DNA from: Prochlorococcus sp. AG-355-N16
GTDB lineage: Bacteria > Cyanobacteriota > Cyanobacteriia > PCC-6307 > Cyanobiaceae
Assembly (NCBI GenBank): GCA_003278545.1
Contig: QCEF01000001.1
Location: 248,001-312,000, forward strand
DNA length: 64,000 bases
Direction: 5' to 3'
The notes below the pieces were generated by a model. That model was not told where the DNA came from, did no database searches, and saw nothing but the letters and a program-made list of their open reading frames with translations. Position numbers and translations under genes: made by a program. Below, in pieces: positions 44,475-53,478 of the stretch; position 1 is the first letter of the stretch; the number at the start of each line of letters is the position of its first letter.

Positions 44475-45929
44475 TTAACTTACTGCAAGATTTTTTGCTA
44501 ATTCGGCTTTCTTCTCTAAAATTGCGGCGGCAGCTAAATGACCACTCATTGTAGCTCCCTCCATAGAGTCTATATAATCTTGTTTTGTATAACTACCAGC
44601 CATAAAGAAGTTAGATATAGATGTTTTTTGATCGGGTCTGAAAGGTTCCATACCGGGAGCTTCTCTATAGAGTGATTGTGGAATTTGTACCACGTTACTC
44701 CAAAGCAATTTAAGGTTTTTTGAGGATGGGAATAGACGGCGAACCTCTTTATCAATTTCTTTTGTAATTCTTTCTGTGGATCTTCCCATCCATCTATCGC
44801 CAGGAGTTAAAACACATTGGAGAAGCGATCCCATATCTTTTTTTCTATAGTCTGCTGGACTTGCTAGTGCTAAATCAGCAAAACAACTGAAAGAGGCATC
44901 AGCAGAATAAAGAAGGTTATCTAGTCCAATTGGTTCGTTTCCAGTATTATCTTTTTGTAATTCAGTAACCCAACCGTCATATCTTAATTGGATTGTGGCA
45001 ACAGCTACAGCTCTAAGTTTTTTTAAACCTTCAAATTCTTTAAATTGATACCATTCTTTTGGAATTATTTTTTTTATTCCAGGAACATCACAGGCAGCTA
45101 GAAATTTATCTGCAAACACTGCCTTAATTCCTTCAGACGAAGATATTTTTAATTGATTTACTGAATAAGAGGAAGATTCCTTTTCATAAATGATTTCTTC
45201 TACCTTATGGTTAAGATGTATTTTTGCTCCTTTGTTTGTGATGTAGTCGACGATAGGTTGCGTTAACCACTTATGAGGAGAACCTTTTAAAAGATTCAGT
45301 TTTGAAGCTTCTGTTTTTGAAGCAAACATCATGAATATAGTTAGCATGCATCTTGCTGAAATATCTTTGCAATTAATAAAACCTAATGCATATGCGATAG
45401 GATCCCACATTCTTTCTAAACTTTTTTCACTTCCACCATGGTTTAAAAACCATTCTTTAAAACTAATTCTATCTAGATCTCTAATTATTTTCATTGCACC
45501 TTCATAGTCTATCAATCCTCTAACGATTGGACTTGTCCCTAAAGCTAAGGCATTTCTGAACTTATCTACCCAAGTAAGTTGTTCGGTGGTAAAAAAAGCT
45601 TTAAGTCCGTTAAATGGAGCACCTAAAGGGAATCTGAAGTCTAACGATTTTAAATTACCACCATTATTGATAAATAGATGAGTATGATCTTTCGGGAGTA
45701 AATTGTCTAGAGCTCCCACTTTTTTCATTAATTTAAAAAGATTTGCATAATTGTAAAAAAATACATGTAAACCCATTTCTATGTGGTTGCCATCCTTATC
45801 TTCCCAACTTCCTACTTTACCTCCCCAAAATGACCTGCTCTCGTAAATTTCTACTTCGTGGCCTTCATCAACTAAATTGACTGCTGCTGTAAGACCAGCT
45901 AATCCAGAACCAACTATTGCAATTTTCAC
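44475..45929 (-). CDS. zds: Zeta-carotene desaturase (plant-type CrtQ/ZDS)
   Basis: A 484-aa FAD-dependent desaturase converting zeta-carotene to lycopene isomers at the thylakoid or plasma membrane. The N-terminal dinucleotide motif is [19 protein letters not shown], followed by [14 protein letters not shown], the motif typical of plant-type phytoene and zeta-carotene desaturases. The C-terminal flavin motif [18 protein letters not shown] is present. The ZDS-specific [18 protein letters not shown] region separates it from phytoene desaturase. The SRPBCC gene follows after 3 bp. Confidence 0.93.
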   Translation of the reverse strand: MKIAIVGSGLAGLTAAVNLVDEGHEVEIYESRSFWGGKVGSWEDKDGNHIEMGLHVFFYNYANLFKLMKKVGALDNLLPKDHTHLFINNGGNLKSLDFRFPLGAPFNGLKAFFTTEQLTWVDKFRNALALGTSPIVRGLIDYEGAMKIIRDLDRISFKEWFLNHGGSEKSLERMWDPIAYALGFINCKDISARCMLTIFMMFASKTEASKLNLLKGSPHKWLTQPIVDYITNKGAKIHLNHKVEEIIYEKESSSYSVNQLKISSSEGIKAVFADKFLAACDVPGIKKIIPKEWYQFKEFEGLKKLRAVAVATIQLRYDGWVTELQKDNTGNEPIGLDNLLYSADASFSCFADLALASPADYRKKDMGSLLQCVLTPGDRWMGRSTERITKEIDKEVRRLFPSSKNLKLLWSNVVQIPQSLYREAPGMEPFRPDQKTSISNFFMAGSYTKQDYIDSMEGATMSGHLAAAAILEKKAELAKNLAVS

Positions 45930-46028
45930 TTTTTCTTAGAATTATAACAAATCAAGTTTGGATAACGTTTGTTCTATGCATCCTATCCATTAAGTTTTTA
46001 TATTATAAATAGTAGAAATCCCTTGTTT

Positions 46029-46421
46029 ATGGAAAATGTAGAAGTTAAACAGGAAATTAAAAATTCTGATGATGGCAAAGGTATCTTAATTACGAATGAT
46101 GCTATAGAACAAATTTCAAATTTATTGAAGGGCCAAAGTGATAAAAAAGCACTAAGGGTAGGAGTAAGATCTGGTGGTTGTAGTGGGATGAGTTATACGA
46201 TGGATTTTATAGGAACTGATGAAATAAATCCCGATGATAAAGTTTATGATTATTCATTAAAAGCTGATCAAAGCTTTCAAGTTGTTTGTGATCCTAAAAG
46301 TCTTTTATATATTTATGGAATGCAGTTAGATTTTAGTAAGGAATTAATCGGAGGTGGCTTTAATTTTGTAAATCCCAATGCCTCTCAAACTTGCGGTTGT
46401 GGAAGTTCTTTTGCAGTTTAA
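46029..46421 (+). CDS. A-type Fe-S carrier (IscA/SufA/ErpA family)
   Basis: I chose the ATG at 46029 (130 aa, MENVEVKQEI), since the 20-residue upstream extension is unlike the family. The three conserved cluster cysteines are present: Cys51 in SGGCSGMSY, and Cys122 and Cys124 in TCGCGSSF. It delivers 2Fe-2S or 4Fe-4S clusters to target proteins and would work downstream of the SufBCDS system encoded at 4-9 kb. A TPR gene starts 6 bp downstream. Confidence 0.93.
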   Translation: MENVEVKQEIKNSDDGKGILITNDAIEQISNLLKGQSDKKALRVGVRSGGCSGMSYTMDFIGTDEINPDDKVYDYSLKADQSFQVVCDPKSLLYIYGMQLDFSKELIGGGFNFVNPNASQTCGCGSSFAV

Positions 46422-46427
46422 TAAATA

Positions 46428-46856
46428 ATGAATAACGAAATTAATCCTATCGAAGAGGATTTTAATGCAGCTTTATCAAGATATAAAGCAGGGCAGGATT
46501 TAATTCCAATCGTTAAAGATTTTCAGAATATTATACAGCAAATTCCAAATCATTTTGCTGCTTGGACTTGTTTATCATGGCTTCAATTACTTTTGAAAAA
46601 TAATGAAGAAGCTTTGTCAGCTGCCAGACAAGCTGTTCGATTAAATCAGCAAGATCCACAAGCAAGAATGAATTTGTCTTTAGCTCTTTTGGCTACCAAT
46701 AATAAAGGTGTTAGGGATCATATTGAGTTAATAAAAAAAATGTCTATGATGATGCCAGATGTGAAAAGTGAGTTGAAAGAATCTGTTGAAGACGGATTAA
46801 GTAGATATCCAGATTGGCCTGAGTTAACCAAAGTAAAAAAATGGTTGGAATTTTAA
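46428..46856 (+). CDS. TPR-repeat protein (142 aa)
   Basis: A 142-aa helical protein. Two tetratricopeptide-like units are visible: about residues 38-71 (HFAAWTCLSWLQLLLKNNEEALSAARQAVRL) and 72-105 (NQQDPQARMNLSLALLA). It has no signal peptide and no enzymatic motif. It lies between the A-type carrier (6 bp) and the LpxB-like gene (1 bp), so it is part of one transcript. It probably mediates protein contacts; the partner is unknown. Confidence 0.8.
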   Translation: MNNEINPIEEDFNAALSRYKAGQDLIPIVKDFQNIIQQIPNHFAAWTCLSWLQLLLKNNEEALSAARQAVRLNQQDPQARMNLSLALLATNNKGVRDHIELIKKMSMMMPDVKSELKESVEDGLSRYPDWPELTKVKKWLEF

Positions 46857-46857
46857 A

Positions 46858-48060
46858 TTGTTTAAGATTTTAATTTTAAGTAATGGGCATGGAGAAGATC
46901 TATCTGGCAGTCTAATAGCTAAACAATTCGTAAAAAGTGGTTATTCTGTTCATGCTTTGCCAATTGTTGGTATGGGAAACCATTACAAAAAAGAAAAAAT
47001 TAAGATTATCGGTAAAACTAAGGAATTTAGAACTGGAGGAATTGGTTATAATTCTTTTAAGGGAAGACTTACTGAGATATTAGGTGGAGAAATATTTTAT
47101 CTTCTAAAAAGATTATATTTAACTTTTAAAATAAGAAAAAATTATGATTATTTTTTTGTAGTTGGAGATATTGTGCCAGTTTTTTTTGCATGGGTTTGTA
47201 AGAAAGATTTTTTTACATATCTAGTTGCTTATTCCAGCCATTATGAAGGGAAGTTGAAATTACCATGGCCTTCTAAATTTTTCTTGCTCTCACAAAAAAC
47301 AAAAAAAATATATACGCGAGATTCCCTTACAGCTAATGATTTAACTTTGCAGTTAAAAAAGAAAGTGTCTTTTTTAGGTAACCCATTTATGGATAAGTTT
47401 TTTCCTAGAAACAAAGAATTAAATAAAGATGAATTTAGTATTGGATTATTTCCAGGTAGTAGATTCCCTGAAATTTTAGATAATTTTGTTTTGATTTTAG
47501 AGGTATTAGAGGCTTTGTCAGAATTAAGATATTTTCAAAAAATCCAGTTTAATTTTGCAATAGTTAATGCTCTATCTTCATCAAAAATAAAGGAGACTTT
47601 TCAAAAAAGAGAATGGTTAAAAATAGAAAATATAAAAGATAATAATCTCTTGAAATTCCAATATAAATTTTTAGAAGTGAATATATATTGGAATAATTTT
47701 GACAAAATATTATTGAAAAGTAGATGCTGTATTAGCATGGCAGGTACAGCAGCAGAGCAAGCGATTGGATTAGGAAAACCGGTTATTCAGATTGAAGGTA
47801 AAGGTCCACAATTTACAAAAACTTTTGCAGACGCGCAAAGACGTTTGCTTGGAAAATATGTTTTTTGTGCCAGTAATTTTAAAGACAAAAATGATCAAAT
47901 CAATCAGACAATTAAGTTGATCATAAAAATAATATATCTTATACAGCTAAATAAGAAGTTTATGATCTCATGTAATGAAAATGCTAAAAAAAGACTGGGT
48001 GAAAACAAAGCTTGTCTTAAAATGGTTGATGATATGAATATTGTTATAAAAAATGACTAA
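46858..48060 (+). CDS. LpxB-like glycosyltransferase of the TIGR03492 type
   Basis: A 400-aa protein related to lipid-A-disaccharide synthase. It begins LILSNGHGEDLSGSLIA, with the donor-sugar end GTAAEQAIGLGKPVIQIEGKGPQF (residues about 295-318) carrying the Glu-rich GT-B motif. Cyanobacterial members of this family have no proven substrate; a sugar-lipid of the envelope is likely. The frame begins with TTG at 46858, one base after the TPR stop, and its end overlaps the next small membrane gene by 8 bp. Confidence 0.82.
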   Translation: MFKILILSNGHGEDLSGSLIAKQFVKSGYSVHALPIVGMGNHYKKEKIKIIGKTKEFRTGGIGYNSFKGRLTEILGGEIFYLLKRLYLTFKIRKNYDYFFVVGDIVPVFFAWVCKKDFFTYLVAYSSHYEGKLKLPWPSKFFLLSQKTKKIYTRDSLTANDLTLQLKKKVSFLGNPFMDKFFPRNKELNKDEFSIGLFPGSRFPEILDNFVLILEVLEALSELRYFQKIQFNFAIVNALSSSKIKETFQKREWLKIENIKDNNLLKFQYKFLEVNIYWNNFDKILLKSRCCISMAGTAAEQAIGLGKPVIQIEGKGPQFTKTFADAQRRLLGKYVFCASNFKDKNDQINQTIKLIIKIIYLIQLNKKFMISCNENAKKRLGENKACLKMVDDMNIVIKND

Positions 48061-48322
48061 GGAGAATAATCAAAATAAGTTAAAACAAATTATCGATAAT
48101 TTGTTATTGATAAATTTATTTACAGTCATTTTTTTTGCAATATTTTTTATTTTTGCAATCATCATGCAATTTAATGGGATATTTATTTTTATTAATTTTA
48201 TTCAGATAGTTTGGAATCCTCTTGTAGTTCCATTGATAACAATTCTTATTATTGGTGCTTTAGTAAACGGTATTAATTCTTGGTGGAGGCGTAAATTGCT
48301 TTCTCAAGAAGAGGATATTTAA
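48053..48322 (+). CDS. Small two-span membrane protein (89 aa)
   Basis: An 89-aa protein with a polar start and two membrane segments near residues 18-44 and 51-71, ending in a basic-acidic tail (WWRRKLLSQEEDI). Its start overlaps the LpxB-like gene by 8 bp, which argues for co-translation. The last 50 bp overlap the convergent TIGR01777 gene, an unusually long overlap for this window. No family is recognised. Confidence 0.65.
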   Translation: MTKENNQNKLKQIIDNLLLINLFTVIFFAIFFIFAIIMQFNGIFIFINFIQIVWNPLVVPLITILIIGALVNGINSWWRRKLLSQEEDI

Positions 48323-49199
48323 AATTATAATTTTTGATTTTATTGCTAATTACTTTTTGTCCTTCCAATACAACTTTTGCTCCATCTCCTAATAATATTT
48401 TTAAAACCGCTCCAGGAACTGGAAGTAAATTAGGTCTATTCAGACATTTGCCTAAAGTCTGAGAAAATTCTCTCATTAATACTGGATTTGGTGCAACAGC
48501 ATTAAATACTCCTGAATAATTTTTATCAACTAATGCTTGAGTAATTAATGCACATAAATCAGTTCTATGAATCCAACTCATCCATTGCTTACCATCTCCA
48601 ATTGGTCCACCTAATCCAACTTTAAATATAGGGAGCATTTTTCCTAATGCTCCTCCATCTGCCTCTAGAACTATTCCAATTCTAAAAATAACTAACCTTG
48701 AGAAAAATGGTTTTCCAGCAGCAACCGCTTCCCATTTTTTGCAAAGATTAGCTAGAAAGTCTTTTCCTCCAATACTATTTTCAGTAAATTCACCAGATAA
48801 ACTTGTACCGTAATAACCTATTGCTGATCCATTTATAATGACTTTTGGGTTTATTTTTAAATTTTTAAGGGTCTTCATCATAAATTTTGTTGTGTTAATA
48901 CGACTATTTTCAATCTCCTGTTTTTGTTCAGAAGTCCATTTTTTTTCTGCTATTGGTTCTCCTATCAGGTTAATAATTCCATCGGTATCTCTTAAAATAT
49001 TTAGAAGATTTTCGTTATTCCAGTTTTTTTCTTTTGATAAGTCTATTTGAAAAAACTTAAACTTATTGAAATCTAAATCAACCTTTAATTTACTAATGGG
49101 TTTTCTACTTACAATGTATATTTCGTGATTTTCATTAAGTAGTGTTGGAACTAATTCTTTCCCAACAAATCCAGTGCAGCCAAGTAGTAAAAGACGCAT
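48273..49199 (-). CDS. TIGR01777 family NAD-dependent epimerase (SDR, DUF1731 C-terminus)
   Basis: I chose the ATG at 49197-49199 (308 aa), because MRLLLLGCTGFVGKEL is the Rossmann start; the frame extends 56 codons upstream but without family likeness. The GxxGxxG motif, INLIGEPIAEKKWT, INGSAIGYYG and SWIHRTDLCALI are all TIGR01777 features. The C-terminal DUF1731 part has PVPGAVLKILLGDGAKVVLEGQ. Members are extended SDR enzymes; cyanobacterial and plastid versions are associated with cell or plastid division. Its end overlaps the convergent small gene by 50 bp. Confidence 0.88.
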   Translation of the reverse strand: MRLLLLGCTGFVGKELVPTLLNENHEIYIVSRKPISKLKVDLDFNKFKFFQIDLSKEKNWNNENLLNILRDTDGIINLIGEPIAEKKWTSEQKQEIENSRINTTKFMMKTLKNLKINPKVIINGSAIGYYGTSLSGEFTENSIGGKDFLANLCKKWEAVAAGKPFFSRLVIFRIGIVLEADGGALGKMLPIFKVGLGGPIGDGKQWMSWIHRTDLCALITQALVDKNYSGVFNAVAPNPVLMREFSQTLGKCLNRPNLLPVPGAVLKILLGDGAKVVLEGQKVISNKIKNYNFKYPLLEKAIYASTKN

Positions 49200-49335
49200 A
49201 TCATATTGATGTTTATCATTTAAGGCTATTAAATTTTTTAGACGTTTGTAATTTTTATTCCGGTATAAATTTTTTTCAATATTTTTCAAACAAGTTTTTG
49301 TATAATAAATTTCAAATAACTTTCTTGAATTTATT

Positions 49336-49572
49336 ATGACAGATTCTATTCCAAAGAAACCTCTCAAGAAAGGAAGCTTAGTTTTTGTTGATAGAGAAAA
49401 TTATATAAAAAGTATCGAGGCTCTAGCTAGTGATCACGATTTACCTAATTATGTGTTTGAAGGTCCTGGAGAGATTCTCTCAGTCAAAGACGAATATGCT
49501 CAGATTCGATGGCGCAGACCTGTTCCAGATGTTTGGTTGAAATTAGAACAACTTAAAGAATATTTGCAATAA
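49336..49572 (+). CDS. ndhO: NAD(P)H-quinone oxidoreductase subunit O (NDH-1)
   Basis: A 78-aa peripheral subunit of the photosynthetic NDH-1 complex, specific to cyanobacteria and plants. KKPLKKGSLVFVDRENY, the central PNYVFEGPGEILSVKDEYAQIRW (residues about 37-59) and the VPDVWLKLEQLKEYL ending are diagnostic. The complex carries out cyclic electron flow and respiration at the thylakoid membrane. It lies alone between the TIGR01777 gene (divergent) and the J-domain gene (convergent, 10 bp). Confidence 0.95.
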   Translation: MTDSIPKKPLKKGSLVFVDRENYIKSIEALASDHDLPNYVFEGPGEILSVKDEYAQIRWRRPVPDVWLKLEQLKEYLQ

Positions 49573-49582
49573 AGTTTTGTAT

Positions 49583-50260
49583 TTAAAAGTTTTTATTTTT
49601 TTTCTCTATAGACATCTTTGATTGGATTCTTTTTGCTTCTTTGATCATTTCCTTACCATCAAATAAGTAATTATCTACATATCCTTGTGTATATCTATCA
49701 AATTCTGATAGTGCATCTTTAACTTGTGAAAAACAATGATAAAGATCTAGGCCTAAAGATAAAATAGACTTTGGAACTATTTTTTTGTTATAAATTTTTT
49801 CAACTTTTTCCATTTTCTTTTGTGAAAGATTTATGTAACTGCAGAAATTCTCCATTAGTTGGTCATCATATGGATCCGCAGATAGTTCTTTTATTTCGTT
49901 GTTCAAAGGTTTAATTATTTGACTAATTAATCTATTGATTGGAGTGTAAATTTCTTTAATCCATGTTTCAACTTCTTTGTCCTTTATTGAGGAATTATAT
50001 TTTTTTGAATTAAATTTCTCTTCCCAATTTTCATTTAATGAATCAAATGATGAACTGGAAGAGAAATAACTGCTATCGTATTTTTTCTTTTTGATAGGGT
50101 CATTGAGAGTTTCCCAGGCATTTTGTATTGCAAGAAATCGTTCTTTGTTGCCGCCTGTATCAGGATGATGTTGCTTAACTAAAGAGCGATATGTAGATTT
50201 AATTTCACTTCTGGTCGCATTTTTTTTGAGACCTAATTCTTCATATAAATTTTTTTCCAT
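49583..50260 (-). CDS. J-domain (DnaJ-like) protein (225 aa)
   Basis: A 225-aa protein. The J-domain covers residues 4-62, with HPDTGG giving the HPD motif that stimulates DnaK. There is no Gly/Phe-rich region, zinc finger or C-terminal peptide-binding domain, so it is a type III J protein. The remaining 150 residues are helical and charged, without a known domain, and may set its client. It is downstream of cysK by 16 bp on the same strand. Confidence 0.88.
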   Translation of the reverse strand: MEKNLYEELGLKKNATRSEIKSTYRSLVKQHHPDTGGNKERFLAIQNAWETLNDPIKKKKYDSSYFSSSSSFDSLNENWEEKFNSKKYNSSIKDKEVETWIKEIYTPINRLISQIIKPLNNEIKELSADPYDDQLMENFCSYINLSQKKMEKVEKIYNKKIVPKSILSLGLDLYHCFSQVKDALSEFDRYTQGYVDNYLFDGKEMIKEAKRIQSKMSIEKKNKNF

Positions 50261-50276
50261 TTTTATAAATTATGCA

Positions 50277-51245
50277 TTAAAGATAACCATCTTTTCTGGC
50301 TTGAATTGAGGTATTCGATTCAAACATTGCTGTTGATAAATATCTTTCTCCAAAACTTGGAAGAATAACTATCAATCTTTTATTCATTAGTTCTTTTCTT
50401 TTGCTGATTTTTATAGTTGCTGCTAAAGCTGCACCGCTGCTGATGCCAGATAAAAGACCTTCCAATCGTGCTAATAAACGCCCATAATAAAACGCTTCAT
50501 CGTCATCTATTTTTATAATTTCATCAATTAATTTAGTATTAAGTACTTTCGGGACGAAACCCGCTCCAATTCCTTGAATCGAATGAGATCCTGCTTTTTC
50601 ACCGGAAATCACAGCACTTTTTTTGGGCTCTACGGCATAAATTTTGCAATTTGGATTAACTTTTTTCAAAAAACGTGCACAACCTGTAATTGTTCCTCCT
50701 GTGCCTACTCCTGTTACTAGTCCATCTAAATTGTTATTGGATTGGGACCATATTTCTTGGCCCGTTGTTCTTTCATGAATATCTGGATTGGCAAAGTTTT
50801 CAAATTGATTAAATTGATAGCTATTTGCAATGGTTGAAGACAACTCATTAGCTAAATCTAAAGCTCCTTTCATTCCGTCTTTCCCCGGTGTTAGCTGTAA
50901 TTCAGCTCCATATGCTCTCAACATTGCCCTTCTCTCAATACTCATCGTATCAGGCATAGTCAATATCAATTTATAGCCTTTTGCTGCGGCAACCATTGCT
51001 AATGCGATGCCAGTATTTCCACTAGTTGCTTCAATTAACGTTGTTTTATCTGGTGTTATCAATCCTTCTTCTTCAGCTTTACGTAACATTGAATAAGCGA
51101 TCCGATCCTTAACGGACGCTGATGGGTTGAAACTTTCTAGTTTGGCTATTATTTCTGGATAACAATTAAAATACTTTTTGATTCGATTTAATTTAACTAA
51201 TGGGGTATTTCCAACTAGAGAAGTTATATCATTTGCTATTTCCAT
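50277..51245 (-). CDS. cysK: Cysteine synthase A (O-acetylserine sulfhydrylase)
   Basis: A 322-aa PLP enzyme making cysteine from O-acetylserine and sulfide. The PLP lysine is Lys46 in PSASVKDRIA. The substrate loop EATSGNTGIALA, the phosphate-binding GVGTGGTITG, and SSGAALAA at the C-terminal side are present. Length is standard. It links to the PAPS reductase at 15.6 kb in sulfate assimilation. The J-domain gene follows after 16 bp. Confidence 0.95.
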   Translation of the reverse strand: MEIANDITSLVGNTPLVKLNRIKKYFNCYPEIIAKLESFNPSASVKDRIAYSMLRKAEEEGLITPDKTTLIEATSGNTGIALAMVAAAKGYKLILTMPDTMSIERRAMLRAYGAELQLTPGKDGMKGALDLANELSSTIANSYQFNQFENFANPDIHERTTGQEIWSQSNNNLDGLVTGVGTGGTITGCARFLKKVNPNCKIYAVEPKKSAVISGEKAGSHSIQGIGAGFVPKVLNTKLIDEIIKIDDDEAFYYGRLLARLEGLLSGISSGAALAATIKISKRKELMNKRLIVILPSFGERYLSTAMFESNTSIQARKDGYL

Positions 51246-51395
51246 TAAATTATTTTTAAATGCAAAATAAAATCTCCTACTTTCATAATAATTGTATTTA
51301 AAGATCTTTTATATAATTTTCTCAAAATAATTTAATTTAAATAACTTCCTGCTGAAAAATATTTAGTAATATAAGAGGTAGTCTTTATTATGATT

Positions 51396-51668
51396 ATGTA
51401 TTCTTTGGAACTAAGTCTGCGATATTCACCTTTTCCACTATCAATTCAGAAGAAAGAATTTGATGATGTTAAAGGAATTTATGATGAAATAAAAAGTTCT
51501 ATGAATGAAACTTTAGAATCTTCAAAATTGATCGAATTAAGGTGTGACAAAGTGCAAGATAAATTAATTGCTGTAAGAGCTAAAGAAATCATATCTGTTC
51601 AGATATATGAAAAATCTTCAGTAGCAGGAGGAGCTAAAAGACCAGGATTTTCTCTCAATATAGATTAA
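51396..51668 (+). CDS. UPF0367 family protein (90 aa)
   Basis: I chose the ATG at 51396 (MYSLELSLRYSPFPLSIQ), since known members begin MYxxELxLKxSP; an ATG two codons upstream is also in frame. ELRCDKVQDKLIAVRAKEIISVQIYEKS (residues about 47-75) follows the family pattern, and the protein ends GGAKRPGFSLNID. It is small, soluble and restricted to cyanobacteria, with no known role. It is 8 bp ahead of the CbiO-type ATPase gene, so they are co-transcribed. Confidence 0.85.
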   Translation: MYSLELSLRYSPFPLSIQKKEFDDVKGIYDEIKSSMNETLESSKLIELRCDKVQDKLIAVRAKEIISVQIYEKSSVAGGAKRPGFSLNID

Positions 51669-51676
51669 TAGAATTA

Positions 51677-52351
51677 ATGCGAGATTCCCTTGAAAATGAA
51701 ATACCTCATATTAAATTCAAAGATGTTTCTTTTTCATATCCCGGAGAAAAAGAAAATTTAATTTTTAAATGTAACTTTTCAATAAAAAAACATGGATTTT
51801 GGATGGTCGTGGGTAAAAACGGGAGTGGAAAAAGTACCCTTTTAAAATTAATTAATGGAATAATCAAACCCAAAAAAGGTGTTATTTATTCTAATGCAAA
51901 TATTGGCATGGTATTTCAAAACCCTGATCATCAAATATTGATGCCAAATTGTAGGAGTGAACTTCTGATTAATATTAATCAGAATATAAGTCAAAATGAA
52001 ATTAATAAAAAAATTGAATATGTGCTTGATCAGGTAGGAATGACTGGTTTTGAAAAAAGGCCAGTTCATACTTTGAGCGGTGGACAAAAACAACGCTTAA
52101 CTATTGCAAGCGCTCTGATTAGTAATAGAAATTTTATTCTTTTAGATGAGCCTACAGCGTTACTTGATCAAACTAGCCAAGTAAAAGTTTTACAAACTAT
52201 TAAAAATCTTACAAGTGACCATAAAAAACCTTTATCTGCTTTGTGGATTACTCATCGTTATGAAGAATTAACTTATGCTGATTCAGTAGCAGAGTTGAAA
52301 AACGGTTTTTTATCTAGCTGGCAAGAACCATCAAAATTTCAATATAATTAA
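51677..52351 (+). CDS. ABC transporter ATPase, CbiO/EcfA type
   Basis: A 224-aa ABC ATPase. Walker A is GKNGSGKST, the Q-loop is VFQNPDHQILMPN (the FQNPD sequence is typical of CbiO/EcfA proteins), the signature is LSGGQKQRL, and Walker B with the catalytic Glu is FILLDEPTALLD. The H-loop is ITHRYEEL. ECF-type ATPases energise uptake of vitamins, cobalt or nickel, but no T- or S-component is in the window; the substrate is unknown. It lies just before the tRNA-Asn gene. Confidence 0.9.
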   Translation: MRDSLENEIPHIKFKDVSFSYPGEKENLIFKCNFSIKKHGFWMVVGKNGSGKSTLLKLINGIIKPKKGVIYSNANIGMVFQNPDHQILMPNCRSELLININQNISQNEINKKIEYVLDQVGMTGFEKRPVHTLSGGQKQRLTIASALISNRNFILLDEPTALLDQTSQVKVLQTIKNLTSDHKKPLSALWITHRYEELTYADSVAELKNGFLSSWQEPSKFQYN

Positions 52352-52399
52352 CTATTTTACTTGTCATAAGGTACTTTAAAGAGCTAAATTCATTTATAT

Positions 52400-52460
<61 letters not shown>

Positions 52461-52471
<11 letters not shown>

Positions 52472-52502
52472 TTCATTTACGGGTTCTTCAGACTTCAAGT
52501 TA
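52461..52502 (+). repeat. Attachment sequence at the tRNA-Asn 3' end (first copy)
   Basis: The 42 bases from CGCCCGGGGAGTTCA through the left arm of the terminator are repeated at 53764-53805 with only 3 mismatches. This is the usual sign of site-specific insertion into a tRNA gene, where the element brings a copy of the 3' end. The functional tRNA is the left-most copy. Confidence 0.85.
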
Positions 52503-52523
52503 TGTAACTTGGGGTCTTTTTTT
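52490..52523 (+). terminator. Rho-independent terminator after tRNA-Asn
   Basis: Stem AGACTTCAAGTTA (52490-52502) and TAACTTGGGGTCT (52505-52517) around a two-base gap, with two G-U pairs, followed by a run of seven T. A diverged copy of the same hairpin stands after the second att copy. Confidence 0.85.
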
Positions 52524-52530
52524 GGCATCC

Positions 52531-52561
52531 ATATTGGGAATATGTTGGGAATATGTTGGGA
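52531..52561. repeat. Left-end tandem repeats of cassette 1 (11-bp unit ATATGTTGGGA)
   Basis: ATATTGGGA at 52531-52539, then two exact copies of ATATGTTGGGA at 52540-52550 and 52551-52561. The same unit in the same orientation recurs at 53672-53691, right at the alpA start, at the other end of the cassette. Tandem direct repeats near both ends of tRNA-integrated elements are typical of arm-type binding sites for a tyrosine recombinase or its excisionase. Confidence 0.75.
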
Positions 52562-52580
52562 AAAAAATGGAATAATAAGG

Positions 52581-53456
52581 TTAATCTTCAACTAGGTCAA
52601 ATTTAATTTTATATTTTTTGAACTGGATTATGTCTGAATTAAAAGTTAATGCTCTCCTTAAACCGAGATCATCATTTAAACCAATAATTAATCCCTTTAC
52701 TTTTTGATCAGAGGTTGCTATTTCGTCTTGTATATAACCCATATATCTTTGAATTTGACCAACAACCTTATCGCTTGCTCTCCCCTTTTTAAGTTCGATC
52801 ACTAAATAAGTTTTTTTGTCTTTACTAATAGCAAAAATATCAATTTCGCCAGTATCTGTTCTGAATTTTTTTCTTTTCCCATCAATAGTCTCTTCACAAA
52901 TATCGTATTCTCTCCCGAGATCTAATGAATCCCAATTACCAATTATGAATTCCTCTAAATGTTTTTCCATAACAAAACTATTATCTGAATCCAATTTATT
53001 CTTATCAGTAGATAGTATTTGATCCGAGTCATCAACACTCAAGGTTATTTCAATACTAGTAGTAGGTTCTCCCTTATTATTGGTAGTAGGTTGCTTATCC
53101 TTGAAGGAAAAGTTTTTCCCAACTCCTAAATATAAAAAGTATTTATTTTTTTTATCCCATCTTGCAAAAAAGTGAGAAGTAAACTCATAATTTAAAATTT
53201 TTTTAAAAGTAGGTTGTTCCGAATGACTTTCTGTATCGCCGTACCAGATTATTTTTTTTTCTTCTGGATCATACTTATTAGGGTAGTTATGTCCTGTTTT
53301 GCCAGGGACATCAATATTCATGAAAATTATAAGATCATTAGTCCCTTTTGGATTTACAAATCCACTTGTCCAACGACCGCCAGGAGGATAAGGACACCCA
53401 AAATACAAGTTATGAATATCATGTCTTGAGTATTCTGACCCTTTTTTAAAATCCAT
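52581..53456 (-). CDS. Predicted two-domain endonuclease: DUF3427/SRA-like N-terminus plus DUF91/NucS-type nuclease
   Basis: A 291-aa cargo gene of cassette 1. The C-terminal half has PD-(D/E)xK nuclease motifs of the NucS/DUF91 kind: helix with Glu167-Glu169, Asp206 in TGEIDIF, Glu221 and Lys223 in VIELKKG, and Gln234/Gln236 in GQIQRYMGY. The N-terminal half (GSEYSRHDIHNLYFG at 6-20, then FFARWDKKNKYFLYLG at 96-111) looks like the DUF3427 or SRA/PUA-type domains found beside nucleases and helicases. This pairing suggests a modification-dependent restriction or other defence nuclease. It lies 22 bp downstream of alpA on the same strand. The nuclease call is firm and the N-terminal call is by eye. 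Confidence 0.8.
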   Translation of the reverse strand: MDFKKGSEYSRHDIHNLYFGCPYPPGGRWTSGFVNPKGTNDLIIFMNIDVPGKTGHNYPNKYDPEEKKIIWYGDTESHSEQPTFKKILNYEFTSHFFARWDKKNKYFLYLGVGKNFSFKDKQPTTNNKGEPTTSIEITLSVDDSDQILSTDKNKLDSDNSFVMEKHLEEFIIGNWDSLDLGREYDICEETIDGKRKKFRTDTGEIDIFAISKDKKTYLVIELKKGRASDKVVGQIQRYMGYIQDEIATSDQKVKGLIIGLNDDLGLRRALTFNSDIIQFKKYKIKFDLVED

Positions 53457-53478
53457 GATATTAATTAATTAATCAATT

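Noticed and set aside
49200-49367. 56-residue N-terminal extension of the TIGR01777 protein
   Set aside because: The Rossmann motif begins at the ATG at 49199; the extension has no likeness to the family and would run back to within 32 bp of the far side of the ndhO start.
51390-52351. Complete ECF transporter operon before the tRNA
   Set aside because: Only the ATPase is present; the preceding UPF0367 protein is soluble and is neither a T- nor an S-component.
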